Origin: Litorimonas sp963972195
GTDB taxonomy: Bacteria > Pseudomonadota > Alphaproteobacteria > Caulobacterales > Maricaulaceae
Assembly (NCBI GenBank): GCA_963972195.1
Contig: CAXATH010000002.1
Coordinates: 62,001 to 126,000, forward strand
Length of the DNA: 64,000 bases
Direction: 5' to 3'
Shown here in pieces: positions 42,099 through 49,251 of the stretch. Made by a program: the position numbers and the translations under genes. The notes under the pieces are model-generated. The model worked only from the letters and a program-made list of their open reading frames with translations, did no database searches and was not told the DNA's origin. Within the stretch, counting starts at the first letter, position 1. Every line of letters begins with the position of its first letter.

Positions 42099-42916
42099 AA
42101 TTCAATCTTTTTACTCTTCAGGGGCGCCGTATCAACAAGCGCGTCTTGTTTGAGCACGAGCGGGAGCTCACCTGTATCCAGTTTTTGGGCGGCGGACATG
42201 ACTTCAAATATGGAGCCCACAGAGAATTCCAAGGCTTTGCGGGGAGATAAACCCAGAAGGTTACGCGCCAAATAAGTTGCGGCCAAGGCGTCTCCGCCGC
42301 CATGAGGAACTTTATCAAACTTTCTGTGGTGGACGAGAGAGGTCTCATCAGCGGTCATCAACAGAGCGCCAATTTCAGACTCGACGGGGACAGAGGTAAC
42401 AAGGATGTCAGCCGTCCAGGCTTTCGCAGTTTGTGCAATTGCTTTGACGCATTCAAGTTTTTCGCCGGTCAAATAAGACAACTCCCAGACATTTGGCGTC
42501 ATAATATCGGCTAACGGGAGCAGTCTTGTCCTGATAGCCTCAGCGCGTTCTTGCGGTATATACAGCGCGCCGTCATCGCCGAGAACCGGATCAATCAAAA
42601 TTTTGACGTCCGGATTATCGGTTTTGATATCGCCGATGATGCGTGTACTCAATTCGACATGATCAACATGACCCATATAACCTGACAGAACGCCGTCAAA
42701 TTTAATGCCTTGTTTCTTTACGGCGTCCCACATTTCTTCGAGTTGAGCGAGCTCCGTCGGACCGCCGCCCGGTGGACCCCAACCGGGGTGACGCCCCATC
42801 AATGTTGTGGGTAAAATCACTGTCTCTACACCTAGCCGCCGCAGGCAAAAGGCGCTGGCAGTGGCGCCGACACAACTGCTCGCCACAAAAGAGGATATTA
42901 CCAAAACCGTTTTCAT
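42095..42916 (-). CDS. pdxY: Pyridoxal kinase PdxY
   Basis: Phosphorylates pyridoxal to PLP in vitamin B6 salvage. The 273-residue protein has the ribokinase-fold marks of this family: SSFVASSCVGATASAFCLRR, the lid-type GPPGGGPTELAQLEEM, SGYMGHVDHVEL, DPVLGDDGALYIPQE, TPNVWELSYLTG and the anion hole/catalytic Asp region HGGGDALAATYLA. The Asp in GGGDALAA is the catalytic base. It is the first gene of a four-gene minus-strand operon, with the ArsC-like gene divergent. Confidence 0.92.
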   Translation of the reverse strand: MKTVLVISSFVASSCVGATASAFCLRRLGVETVILPTTLMGRHPGWGPPGGGPTELAQLEEMWDAVKKQGIKFDGVLSGYMGHVDHVELSTRIIGDIKTDNPDVKILIDPVLGDDGALYIPQERAEAIRTRLLPLADIMTPNVWELSYLTGEKLECVKAIAQTAKAWTADILVTSVPVESEIGALLMTADETSLVHHRKFDKVPHGGGDALAATYLARNLLGLSPRKALEFSVGSIFEVMSAAQKLDTGELPLVLKQDALVDTAPLKSKKIEL

Positions 42917-42978
42917 TATCCCGTCATGGCGTTATGATGGGGTGAAATCAACACGCATCTGACATCACGAGGCTCCCC

Positions 42979-43326
42979 ATGGAAATTACCATCTATCACA
43001 ATCCGCGTTGTTCCAAATCCCGCCAGACATTGGCATTGATTGAAGAGGCCGGGTATGAACCCACTATTGTTAAATATCTTGAAGACCCATTGAGCGCGTC
43101 AGACATCCAGACCCTCATGACCCGGCTAGGTGTGGGTGATCCACAGGAGATTATGCGAAAAGGTGAGGCTGCCTATAAAGAAATGGGACTGAAAGACGAA
43201 ACGGATCCAGCGACCCTCCTTCAAGCTATTGTTGATAATCCGAAGCTTTTAGAGCGCCCAATTGTTGTTCGCGGAAAGAAAGCGATCATGGGACGGCCCC
43301 CGGAAAATGTGAAAGATCTGTTATAA
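42979..43326 (+). CDS. arsC: ArsC/Spx-family glutaredoxin-dependent reductase
   Basis: Arsenate reductase-like protein of 115 residues. The redox Cys is C11 in YHNPRCSKSRQTL; the family Arg triad is partly visible (RKGEAAYKEMGL and LERPIVVRGKKAIMGRPPE). Since no arsB, arsR or acr3 gene is near, it may be the YfgD-type housekeeping version and not a dedicated arsenic-resistance enzyme. Ribosome site GGCTCC-like and weak. It is divergent from pdxY, with 62 bases between. Confidence 0.9.
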   Translation: MEITIYHNPRCSKSRQTLALIEEAGYEPTIVKYLEDPLSASDIQTLMTRLGVGDPQEIMRKGEAAYKEMGLKDETDPATLLQAIVDNPKLLERPIVVRGKKAIMGRPPENVKDLL

Positions 43327-43456
43327 GACTTGATTAAATAACAGCTAAAAAATCCATCTCTTAAACGGCTTGTTAAACAAAACAGGGCATTCCTTCATTA
43401 ACCATAGGCAGAATTCCGTCTTTTTTCAGGAGTCCTGTATTTGAAGGGGATGTTTC

Positions 43457-44761
43457 ATGCGTCTTGTTATATGTGCGGTGTCAGCGCTTGCTTTGTCAGG
43501 CTGTTCTTGGTTGGGGGGTCTGACCGGAAGCCCCCATAGTGATCAGAGCTCTTATGGCCAAAAGGGTCAATACGGAGCCTATCACGCGCAAGGTGCTTAC
43601 GATCCGTGCCAAGTTTACACGGCGCAATCGGCTGTGCCCCGAGGGTGTGACCCAGCCTCAGTCACTGTCGCCACCTCTCAATACGGCGCGACAAACGGAT
43701 TTCCTCAGCAACCGCAATTCGGACAGCCCAGCTACACGACGGGCGGCTATGGCTCCCATGTCGGATCCGCCGCGCATCAAGGGGCCAATTATCAAGCGCG
43801 CGGCCCGCAGCTCCGCAAACCTAAATTTCGCGGTTCATTAAGCCTTGGCGCAGAGAAAAGCTTTCAGGGGGATATTTTTACAATGGACGACTTTCCTGTA
43901 GACCCCGCGACGGGATTGTCGACTGATCCTACGATTGGCTACGTTCCAAATGTTTACGCTGAGGGAACCGTGGAAGGTTCACCGGGGGAGGGACTTGTAG
44001 TTACGCGAACCTATACGGCAGGGCCAAGGGACGCATCAAATCCGGCATTATGGGATGAAGTCAACACGCCAAATATATCTTTTGACGATGCTTGGTCAAC
44101 ACCTACAAGAATTGCTATTGGAGGAGAATATATTTTGTCTCCGAAGAACACGATTTTCGCAACAGGAGGCTACTCTGCTGCCGAGGGAAGAACTGTAGGT
44201 TTGTCCACCGTCGAGGCGACAATTTTCGAAACCACGGTTAGTCAAGCGTACGAAAATAATGTAGCTGCGGGTCCAGCAACAACTAGCGTGGAATTTGTAC
44301 CAAACCAAGATATTGCGGTCTTCACAGCGGACTTCACGGATATGAAGAGATATGACCTTGAGGTAGGTGGGAGACACTACTTCAACCCGTTGAATAAATC
44401 TGGTGGATTAAACACTGTCACACCTTTCGTAGGTGCATCTGTTGGTGCCTCGCATTACAATGCTGTCTCTTATCGCACAGATCATGACCAACGACATTAT
44501 GAGCGCGCTTTTAACGACGACACGGAGCAGGAGCAATTTTACAATATAGATGGCAATGAAACGCGTGTTGAGTTGTACGATAGTCAATGGGTGCCCTCGG
44601 GTCAGCTGAATGCCGGCGTTGAGTGGCAAGTAACTCCGAAAGTCGGACTGGCTTTTGAAACCGGGCTTCGGTTTGAGGGCGCGCGTAAATACGCGAATGA
44701 CGAAAAGGGTGACACGAATATTGCTGTCCCGTTGACTATTCGCGGCAGCTACAACTTCTAA
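43457..44761 (+). CDS. Lipoprotein with beta-barrel-like domain, paralogue 1 of 3
   Basis: I do not recognise a named family. The 434-residue protein has a signal peptide and a perfect lipobox (ALSGCSWLGG, Cys 16). A low-complexity linker rich in Gly, Tyr, Gln and Ser runs to about residue 125 (SYGQKGQYGAYHAQGAYD), followed by a domain of alternating strands: IAIGGEYILSPKNTIFATGGYS, FTDMKRYDLEVGGRHYF, TVTPFVGASVGASHY, VGLAFETGLRFEG, and the end PLTIRGSYNF with terminal Phe, the BAM-recognition type of ending. A lipid anchor plus a barrel-like C-terminus is unusual. TTAACCAT, a CtrA-like half-site, lies about 55 bases upstream. Paralogues follow at 44904 and 46421. Confidence 0.75.
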   Translation: MRLVICAVSALALSGCSWLGGLTGSPHSDQSSYGQKGQYGAYHAQGAYDPCQVYTAQSAVPRGCDPASVTVATSQYGATNGFPQQPQFGQPSYTTGGYGSHVGSAAHQGANYQARGPQLRKPKFRGSLSLGAEKSFQGDIFTMDDFPVDPATGLSTDPTIGYVPNVYAEGTVEGSPGEGLVVTRTYTAGPRDASNPALWDEVNTPNISFDDAWSTPTRIAIGGEYILSPKNTIFATGGYSAAEGRTVGLSTVEATIFETTVSQAYENNVAAGPATTSVEFVPNQDIAVFTADFTDMKRYDLEVGGRHYFNPLNKSGGLNTVTPFVGASVGASHYNAVSYRTDHDQRHYERAFNDDTEQEQFYNIDGNETRVELYDSQWVPSGQLNAGVEWQVTPKVGLAFETGLRFEGARKYANDEKGDTNIAVPLTIRGSYNF

Positions 44762-44903
44762 TAAAATACGGTCACTAGCGGCAATTAACCTTGTAAATAA
44801 TTGAAAAATTAAGACTTTGTTTCCGATTTGAAAACCCTTTCTTAAGCATAAGCTGTTTTAAAGTAAGACGGAACAAACGAGTTTTGGGAAGAGGGAGACC
44901 GAC

Positions 44904-46235
44904 ATGCGGCTCACAATTTGCGCATTATCTGCTGTATTATTATCAGGCTGTTCTTGGCTGGGCTCAGGCGGTCATCAAGCAGATTACGGATATGCCGGCG
45001 GCGCCTACGGTGTTGACTGCGCGCCCACATCTCAAGGATACGGATACACCGCCAGCTATGCTGCGCAGGGATGTGCGCCCGCGAATGGCTATGCCGGTTA
45101 TGGCCAAGCTCAATACGGACAAGCAGGGTACAACCAAGCCGGTTTCGGGCAAGGGCAATATGCCCAGGCAGGCTACGGCCAGACCCAATATGCCCAAGCT
45201 GGATATGGTGCTTCTATGGGTGGATACGCTCAACAGGGTTACGGCCAAAGCGGCTACGCCCAAGGCCAAGCCGCTTACGGGCAAGAGACTTATAGTTCAG
45301 GTTCCTATGGACAAGGCGCTCACACTCAGGGGGCCTATGGTCAGGGAAGTGCTTACGGCCAAAACGTGGTCGGAACCCAGCTATCTGACGGTCAATATGT
45401 AAATGGCGCTTATGTTCAAAATATTCAGGGCGCGCCAATTTATGTGCCGCAGCCATACTCTGCCAACGGCGCTTGTTGTGGTTACCAACAGCCCGTTCGC
45501 GTAGAGAGTGCTTGCTGTGGTTATCAGGAACAATTTCATGGCAGCGCGGCCCTACCTTTCGGACTTGAAGCCGGGATAGGAACGCGTTTTGATGTTGACG
45601 GAGATCTCTTCAGAGGAAAAGGCGCGGGGCCGGCTCTGGATGAAAATGGTCAACCGGATCCAAACCGGATGGTGTCCGCAACTCCGGCCATCAGCTATAA
45701 GGATGCATTTGAAAATGGCGTCAGTTATGATTTAGCGGCCACTTACGACGTGAGTCCCTCTACCACCTTATTGGCTCGTGTCGGTTATTCCGAGGCTGAA
45801 GGAAAAGACTTCTCTCTCGGCGAGGCGACTGAAAACGGCGTTACGGCGCCCATTACTGGCCGCTTGACGGATATGGAGCAATACACGGTTGAAGGCGGCA
45901 TCCGGAAATATGTCGGCGGCTTCAATAATGGTCTCACCGGTTTGCGTCCTTATGTCGGCGTGAGCGGCGGATTTGCACACACAAACGACATAACATTAAC
46001 GCAAACATCTCAGGCTTTTAACGGCGGAGCAGGCGGAACTGAAACTCAACAATATATCGAAGGCGGCTGGGCTCCAACTGCGGCGGGTGTAATTGGCGCC
46101 GAATATCAGGTCGGCGCCCGCACTGCGATTGGCGTCGAGACTGGTATCCGCTGGACAGATGATCTGGATACAAACGTCCCGTCTGATGATCGCTGGCAGG
46201 TTCCAGTCAAATTACGCGGACGCGTTAGCTTCTAA
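44904..46235 (+). CDS. Lipoprotein with Gly/Tyr/Gln repeats and beta-barrel-like domain, paralogue 2 of 3
   Basis: 443 residues. The signal peptide and lipobox (LLSGCSWLGS) match paralogue 1. Residues about 28-160 are a striking low-complexity tract built on QAGYGQ / QYAQAGYGQ / GSYGQG units, with Gly, Tyr, Gln, Ala and Ser making up nearly everything; this resembles prion-like or functional-amyloid segments. Two ACCGYQ units (about 190-215) each carry a Cys pair. The C-terminal domain aligns with the paralogues: ATYDVSPSTTLLARVGYSEAEG, LTDMEQYTVEGGIRKYV, LRPYVGVSGGFAH, AIGVETGIRW, ending VKLRGRVSF. A terminator follows. Function unknown; surface display or self-assembly is inferred from composition. 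Confidence 0.75.
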   Translation: MRLTICALSAVLLSGCSWLGSGGHQADYGYAGGAYGVDCAPTSQGYGYTASYAAQGCAPANGYAGYGQAQYGQAGYNQAGFGQGQYAQAGYGQTQYAQAGYGASMGGYAQQGYGQSGYAQGQAAYGQETYSSGSYGQGAHTQGAYGQGSAYGQNVVGTQLSDGQYVNGAYVQNIQGAPIYVPQPYSANGACCGYQQPVRVESACCGYQEQFHGSAALPFGLEAGIGTRFDVDGDLFRGKGAGPALDENGQPDPNRMVSATPAISYKDAFENGVSYDLAATYDVSPSTTLLARVGYSEAEGKDFSLGEATENGVTAPITGRLTDMEQYTVEGGIRKYVGGFNNGLTGLRPYVGVSGGFAHTNDITLTQTSQAFNGGAGGTETQQYIEGGWAPTAAGVIGAEYQVGARTAIGVETGIRWTDDLDTNVPSDDRWQVPVKLRGRVSF

Positions 46236-46256
46236 AAAAGACAATAAATGAATGTC

Positions 46257-46287
46257 AAATAGCCCGGTTCTCCCGGGCTATTTTTTT
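46257..46287 (+). terminator. Intrinsic terminator after paralogue 2
   Basis: AATAGCCCGG / CCGGGCTATT stem with a short loop, followed by seven T. It separates paralogue 2 from paralogue 3, so the latter needs its own promoter. Confidence 0.93.
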
Positions 46288-46420
46288 GGGCAAATCTTAA
46301 CGTCTGATAAACCTTGTTTCCAAGCAGAATATTCAGACTGGTACTGTAGTTGCAATACCAGAACGCAACACACTGACGTGTCCGGCAATTGTGCCAGATT
46401 GAAACACAGGGATGAAAACG

Positions 46421-47266
46421 ATGCGGATTTTACTTCTCGGCGCAGCAACAGTCGCACTTTCAGGCTGTTCTTTTCTTGGCTTTGGCGGCCACGATAATCA
46501 TTCGAATTATCAGGCGCATAACGGATATTATGGACATAATTATCAAGCGGCGCCTCAACCTCGGGCATGTCAAAGCCATCAATGCTTGGCCCGCTGGAAT
46601 ATAGAAGGCGGTATTGGCGCCGCATTTCCTGTAGACGGGGACGCAGTGACAGGAAGCAAAGCGCATCAGATCGCTGGAAAAGATTTAAATAACCTGTCCT
46701 GGAACGATATGTACGACACTGGCTACCGCGCTGAACTGGGCGGATCTTACGCCGTGAATCCAAACCGGAAAGTAACAGCCACGGCGTTTGTCGAAAAAGC
46801 AGACAGCGCCGGCGTTCAGGATTGGGGACAAGTTGCAGAGGGTCAGAACCTTCGTGGATCGCTGTCTGACTATGAGTCTTACGGTGGAGAGATTGGCCTG
46901 CGTCAATATTTCAAACCCCGTCCGGGTCTTATACTAAAAAGCGTCCGTCCTTATGTAGAGGGCCGTCTTGGCGCGACTTATATTGACGATATCTCTGTAG
47001 AGAATGCGACAGTAAACGGCGCTGCCGCGCCGACTTATAATACGCGTTTTTACGACAGTGGATGGGTTGGCTCTGCCGCAGGCCTTGTGGGCGTGGAAAC
47101 ACCTCTGACGCGTTATTCAACAATCGGTATAGAAACTGGAGTCCGTTATACTCAAGCGCTCGATAGCTCGGCAGCACTCTCCGGCAGCTCGCCAATTGCC
47201 GGGACGAATAACAGCCGGGGACGGACAACTATCCCTGTCATGCTTCGTGGCCGCTACCGCTTCTAA
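46421..47266 (+). CDS. Lipoprotein with beta-barrel-like domain, paralogue 3 of 3 (short linker)
   Basis: 281 residues from the ATG at 46421, chosen because MRILLLGAATVALSGCSFLG then lines up with the other two paralogues; an in-frame ATG lies 9 bases upstream. Lipobox LSGC. The linker is short and His/Asn/Tyr-rich (GGHDNHSNYQAHNGYYGHNY, about 22-42). The barrel-like domain has WNIEGGIGAAFPVDGD, RAELGGSYAVNPNRKVTATAFV, LSDYESYGGEIGLRQYF, SVRPYVEGRLGATY, TIGIETGVRYTQ and the end VMLRGRYRF. The three genes share LxD(M/Y)xxYxxExGxRxY, which supports common descent by duplication. A possible CtrA-like site (TTAA-N7-TAAAC) lies at 46297-46312. Confidence 0.75.
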   Translation: MRILLLGAATVALSGCSFLGFGGHDNHSNYQAHNGYYGHNYQAAPQPRACQSHQCLARWNIEGGIGAAFPVDGDAVTGSKAHQIAGKDLNNLSWNDMYDTGYRAELGGSYAVNPNRKVTATAFVEKADSAGVQDWGQVAEGQNLRGSLSDYESYGGEIGLRQYFKPRPGLILKSVRPYVEGRLGATYIDDISVENATVNGAAAPTYNTRFYDSGWVGSAAGLVGVETPLTRYSTIGIETGVRYTQALDSSAALSGSSPIAGTNNSRGRTTIPVMLRGRYRF

Positions 47267-47349
47267 CAAAGTGATCTAAACAAAAATCCCCCACACTCCT
47301 TTTGGGGCAAAGGGCTGATCTCACACTTGTGAGACAATGATGGGGGCTG

Positions 47350-47388
47350 AGCCTTGACGAGGACGAGATGTCTTCGCCAAGGCTTTTT
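47350..47388 (+). terminator. Intrinsic terminator downstream of paralogue 3
   Basis: AGCCTTG / CAAGGCT stem extended by partly paired CGA / TCG, followed by five T. Confidence 0.8.
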
Positions 47389-47414
47389 CGTATCGTGAAT
47401 TTCGTATCGTGAAT
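47387..47414 (+). repeat. Perfect 14-bp tandem repeat, two copies
   Basis: TTCGTATCGTGAAT at 47387-47400 is repeated exactly at 47401-47414, directly after a terminator. Confidence 0.9.
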
Positions 47415-47610
47415 AAGGGGGAGAAGAGGATCTCCCGTGCTACTTCTAAAAGAGCCCGTCTTTATCCAACAGCTCCTTTATTGGTTGTGTCTGAATAATT
47501 GAGACATCTCTAAATTTAGGCCTGAGAAAAGACAGAGACAGAATGGAGGCAATAATTTGAGCAAGGGGTTTTCACCTATAGGCCCCCTTATAACTCTCCA
47601 TTTCAGGCGT

Positions 47611-47640
47611 AAAAAAACCCGCCAAATACATGGCGGGTTT
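47611..47640 (-). terminator. Intrinsic terminator after the FliJ-like gene
   Basis: AAACCCGCCA / TGGCGGGTTT stem; on the minus strand it is followed by a run of seven T, 43 bases past the gene's stop. The plus strand also reads a short T-run, so it may work both ways. Confidence 0.9.
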
Positions 47641-47683
47641 AAAATCAATGCGTGATTTATTTCTTAGATACGTTGGATTTCTA

Positions 47684-48058
47684 TTATCCGGCGCGGCGCT
47701 TCATCGCTTTCTCTGCTTTTTCAGCAAGGCGGCGGGCGCGTACGCGCTCGAAGCTGTCGAGAGAGTCCATGGCAATGCGAAGATCTTCTGACAGGTCGCT
47801 GGTCTGGTCGAGGATATCATCCAGAGAACGGCGGAGGTTTTCTTTCCGGGCGATGACTGAACTGGCATAAGAGCCATACGCGACATACCCTTCCTTTTGC
47901 GCGTTTGGATCCACACTGTCTTCCGGGACGCTATCATTTAGCTTGCGGATCTGACGTTCCAAGTCTTCTCGAGTAGCTTCCAAAACGCCGATACGTTTCT
48001 GCAGCTCCGAAATTGCAAATCGCGTTTTCTGGACAGACTTGTCCATAGAGTGTGCCAT
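47684..48058 (-). CDS. fliJ: FliJ-like flagellar export chaperone, coiled coil
   Basis: Predicted cytoplasmic coiled coil of 124 residues. The pattern KTRFAISELQKRIGVLEATREDLERQI, YGSYASSVIARKENLRRSLDDI and LDSFERVRARRLAEKAEKA fits FliJ, which escorts chaperones to the flagellar export ATPase FliI. The ATG at 48058 has a strong ribosome site (GGGAG); a further ATG at 48106 is unlikely. It is divergent from ctrA, and a flagellar export gene beside ctrA is a known alphaproteobacterial arrangement. fliI is not here: the gene ends at a terminator, so it is alone. Coiled coils are hard to assign by eye, so the family is probable and not certain. Confidence 0.65.
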   Translation of the reverse strand: MAHSMDKSVQKTRFAISELQKRIGVLEATREDLERQIRKLNDSVPEDSVDPNAQKEGYVAYGSYASSVIARKENLRRSLDDILDQTSDLSEDLRIAMDSLDSFERVRARRLAEKAEKAMKRRAG

Positions 48059-48417
48059 TTTAATCTCCCAACATATTTCTCTATGATCGCAACCGATCTT
48101 CACCATCCTCCGACGTCGAAGGTGACGTCAGACCCGCAAATCTTATCAAGCAATTTGTCGTCCTGACCGTCTCTAAGAGTTTTATAAGTCAACAGAATTG
48201 CGATTCAGTGAAGGGATAGGGTTAAAAAATATTAGGAGGTCTTACCGGCCATTTAGACCTATTAACGGCCGTATCCCCATAAAAACGCAGATTTTCTGAC
48301 ATTTCAGACAGATTGGTTAATGCTGTTAACATTTGGTTTACGGGATTCCCTTACCGATTGAGTTCCATTAACCATGTCTCGAGGGCTAAGAGACAATGAT
48401 TCGCCTGGGAGGGTAAT
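48059..48417. promoter_or_regulatory. Divergent fliJ-ctrA control region with GANTC and CtrA-like sites
   Basis: 359 bases without a gene. It contains three GATTC (GANTC) methylation sites, at 48202-48206, 48344-48348 and 48398-48402. In Caulobacter CcrM methylates GANTC and the methylation state gates a ctrA promoter. A CtrA-like site, TTAA-N7-TTTAC at 48326-48341, differs by one base from TTAA-N7-TTAAC, and TTAACCAT at 48368-48375 is the usual half-site. The last GANTC is 16 bases before the ctrA ATG, so it may fall in the leader. Together they suggest methylation-timed, autoregulated ctrA transcription; direct proof is lacking. Confidence 0.6.
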
Positions 48418-49113
48418 ATGCGAGTACTTTTAATTGAGGATGACAGTGCAACAGCACAGGGCATTGAACTGATGCTCAAAACGGAAGGGTTCAACGTTTA
48501 CACCACGGACCTCGGTGAAGAGGGCGTCGATCTCGGCAAACTCTATGATTATGATATCATCCTTCTTGATTTGAACTTGCCTGATATGCCGGGCTTTGAT
48601 GTGCTCAAGACTTTGCGCTTGGCGAAAGTCAATACACCTATCTTTATTCTGTCCGGTACATCCGACATTGATACAAAAGTTCGCGGCCTCGGTACTGGCG
48701 CAGACGACTACATGACCAAACCTTTCCACAAGGATGAACTGGTTGCACGTATCCACGCCGTCGTTCGCCGCTCCAAAGGTCACAGCCAGTCTGTCATCAC
48801 AACAGGCGACATCAAAGTGAACCTCGATGCCAAAACAGTGGAAGTCGGCGATCACCGCGTTCACTTGACCGGCAAAGAATACCAAATGTTAGAGCTGCTT
48901 TCTTTGCGTAAGGGCACTACGCTGACGAAAGAAATGTTCCTGAACCACCTTTATGGCGGCATGGACGAGCCTGAGCTGAAAATCATCGACGTGTTTATCT
49001 GCAAGCTTCGCAAGAAACTGGCCTCTGCCACACAAGGCGATCACTATATCGAAACTGTTTGGGGCCGAGGCTATGTTTTGCGGGACCCGTCCAAGGATAA
49101 GATGAGCGCATAA
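48418..49113 (+). CDS. ctrA: Cell-cycle master regulator CtrA
   Basis: OmpR-type response regulator that represses replication initiation and activates flagellar, division and polarity genes in Caulobacter-like bacteria. The 231-residue protein has a receiver (IEDDSATAQGIELML, D51 in LLDLNLPDMPG, GADDYMTKPFHKDELVARIHA) and the CtrA-specific winged helix (VHLTGKEYQMLELLSLRKGT, TKEMFLNHLYGGMDEPELKI, DVFICKLRKKLA). D51 receives phosphate from ChpT, encoded at 3275-3910. The C-terminus reads KDKMSA and not the Ala-Ala ending used for ClpXP degradation in Caulobacter. A good ribosome site (GGGAGGGTAAT) precedes the ATG and a terminator follows. Confidence 0.97.
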   Translation: MRVLLIEDDSATAQGIELMLKTEGFNVYTTDLGEEGVDLGKLYDYDIILLDLNLPDMPGFDVLKTLRLAKVNTPIFILSGTSDIDTKVRGLGTGADDYMTKPFHKDELVARIHAVVRRSKGHSQSVITTGDIKVNLDAKTVEVGDHRVHLTGKEYQMLELLSLRKGTTLTKEMFLNHLYGGMDEPELKIIDVFICKLRKKLASATQGDHYIETVWGRGYVLRDPSKDKMSA

Positions 49114-49164
49114 AGACGCTTCTATCGAAAAATACTATAGAGGGTCCTCCCACCCTCCTTTTTT

Positions 49165-49191
49165 GCCTCGCTCTGCCAGCGGGGCTTTTTT
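49165..49191 (+). terminator. Intrinsic terminator after ctrA
   Basis: GCCTCGCT / AGCGGGGC stem with loop CTGCC and six T. Confidence 0.92.
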
Positions 49192-49251
49192 GTTTCAATT
49201 GACCGCTCCTGTGCGGAAGCCTCCCTTGCAAGCCGGAAGCGCAAACCCCAC

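Larger units (their letters stand above)
47267..47683 (+). other. Intergenic region with structured RNA elements, candidate 3'-UTR small RNA
   Basis: 417 bases without an ORF. The first part (47287-47388) is rich in secondary structure: CCCCCA at 47288-47293 can pair with TGGGGG at 47341-47346, enclosing a perfect hairpin TCTCACA / TGTGAGA (47319-47334), and a terminator hairpin with T-run follows at 47350-47388. This is the layout of a small RNA or of a structured 3'-UTR of the upstream gene. A 14-base perfect tandem repeat (TTCGTATCGTGAAT twice, 47387-47414) comes next. The rest up to 47610 shows nothing I can name. Confidence 0.4.

Noticed and set aside
44982..45400. Repeat-rich DNA considered as a CRISPR array or minisatellite
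   Set aside because: Units are imperfect, codon-sized and encode a continuous Gly/Tyr/Gln protein; there are no spacers.
46278..46763. 161-codon minus-strand frame over the terminator and paralogue 3
   Set aside because: Shadow of paralogue 3; runs through the terminator.
47267..47683. 6S RNA or tmRNA in the long intergenic region
   Set aside because: No recognisable 6S bulge arrangement and no tRNA-like ends; only a generic structured RNA can be supported.
48430..48885. 151-codon minus-strand frame inside ctrA
   Set aside because: Shadow of a highly conserved gene.
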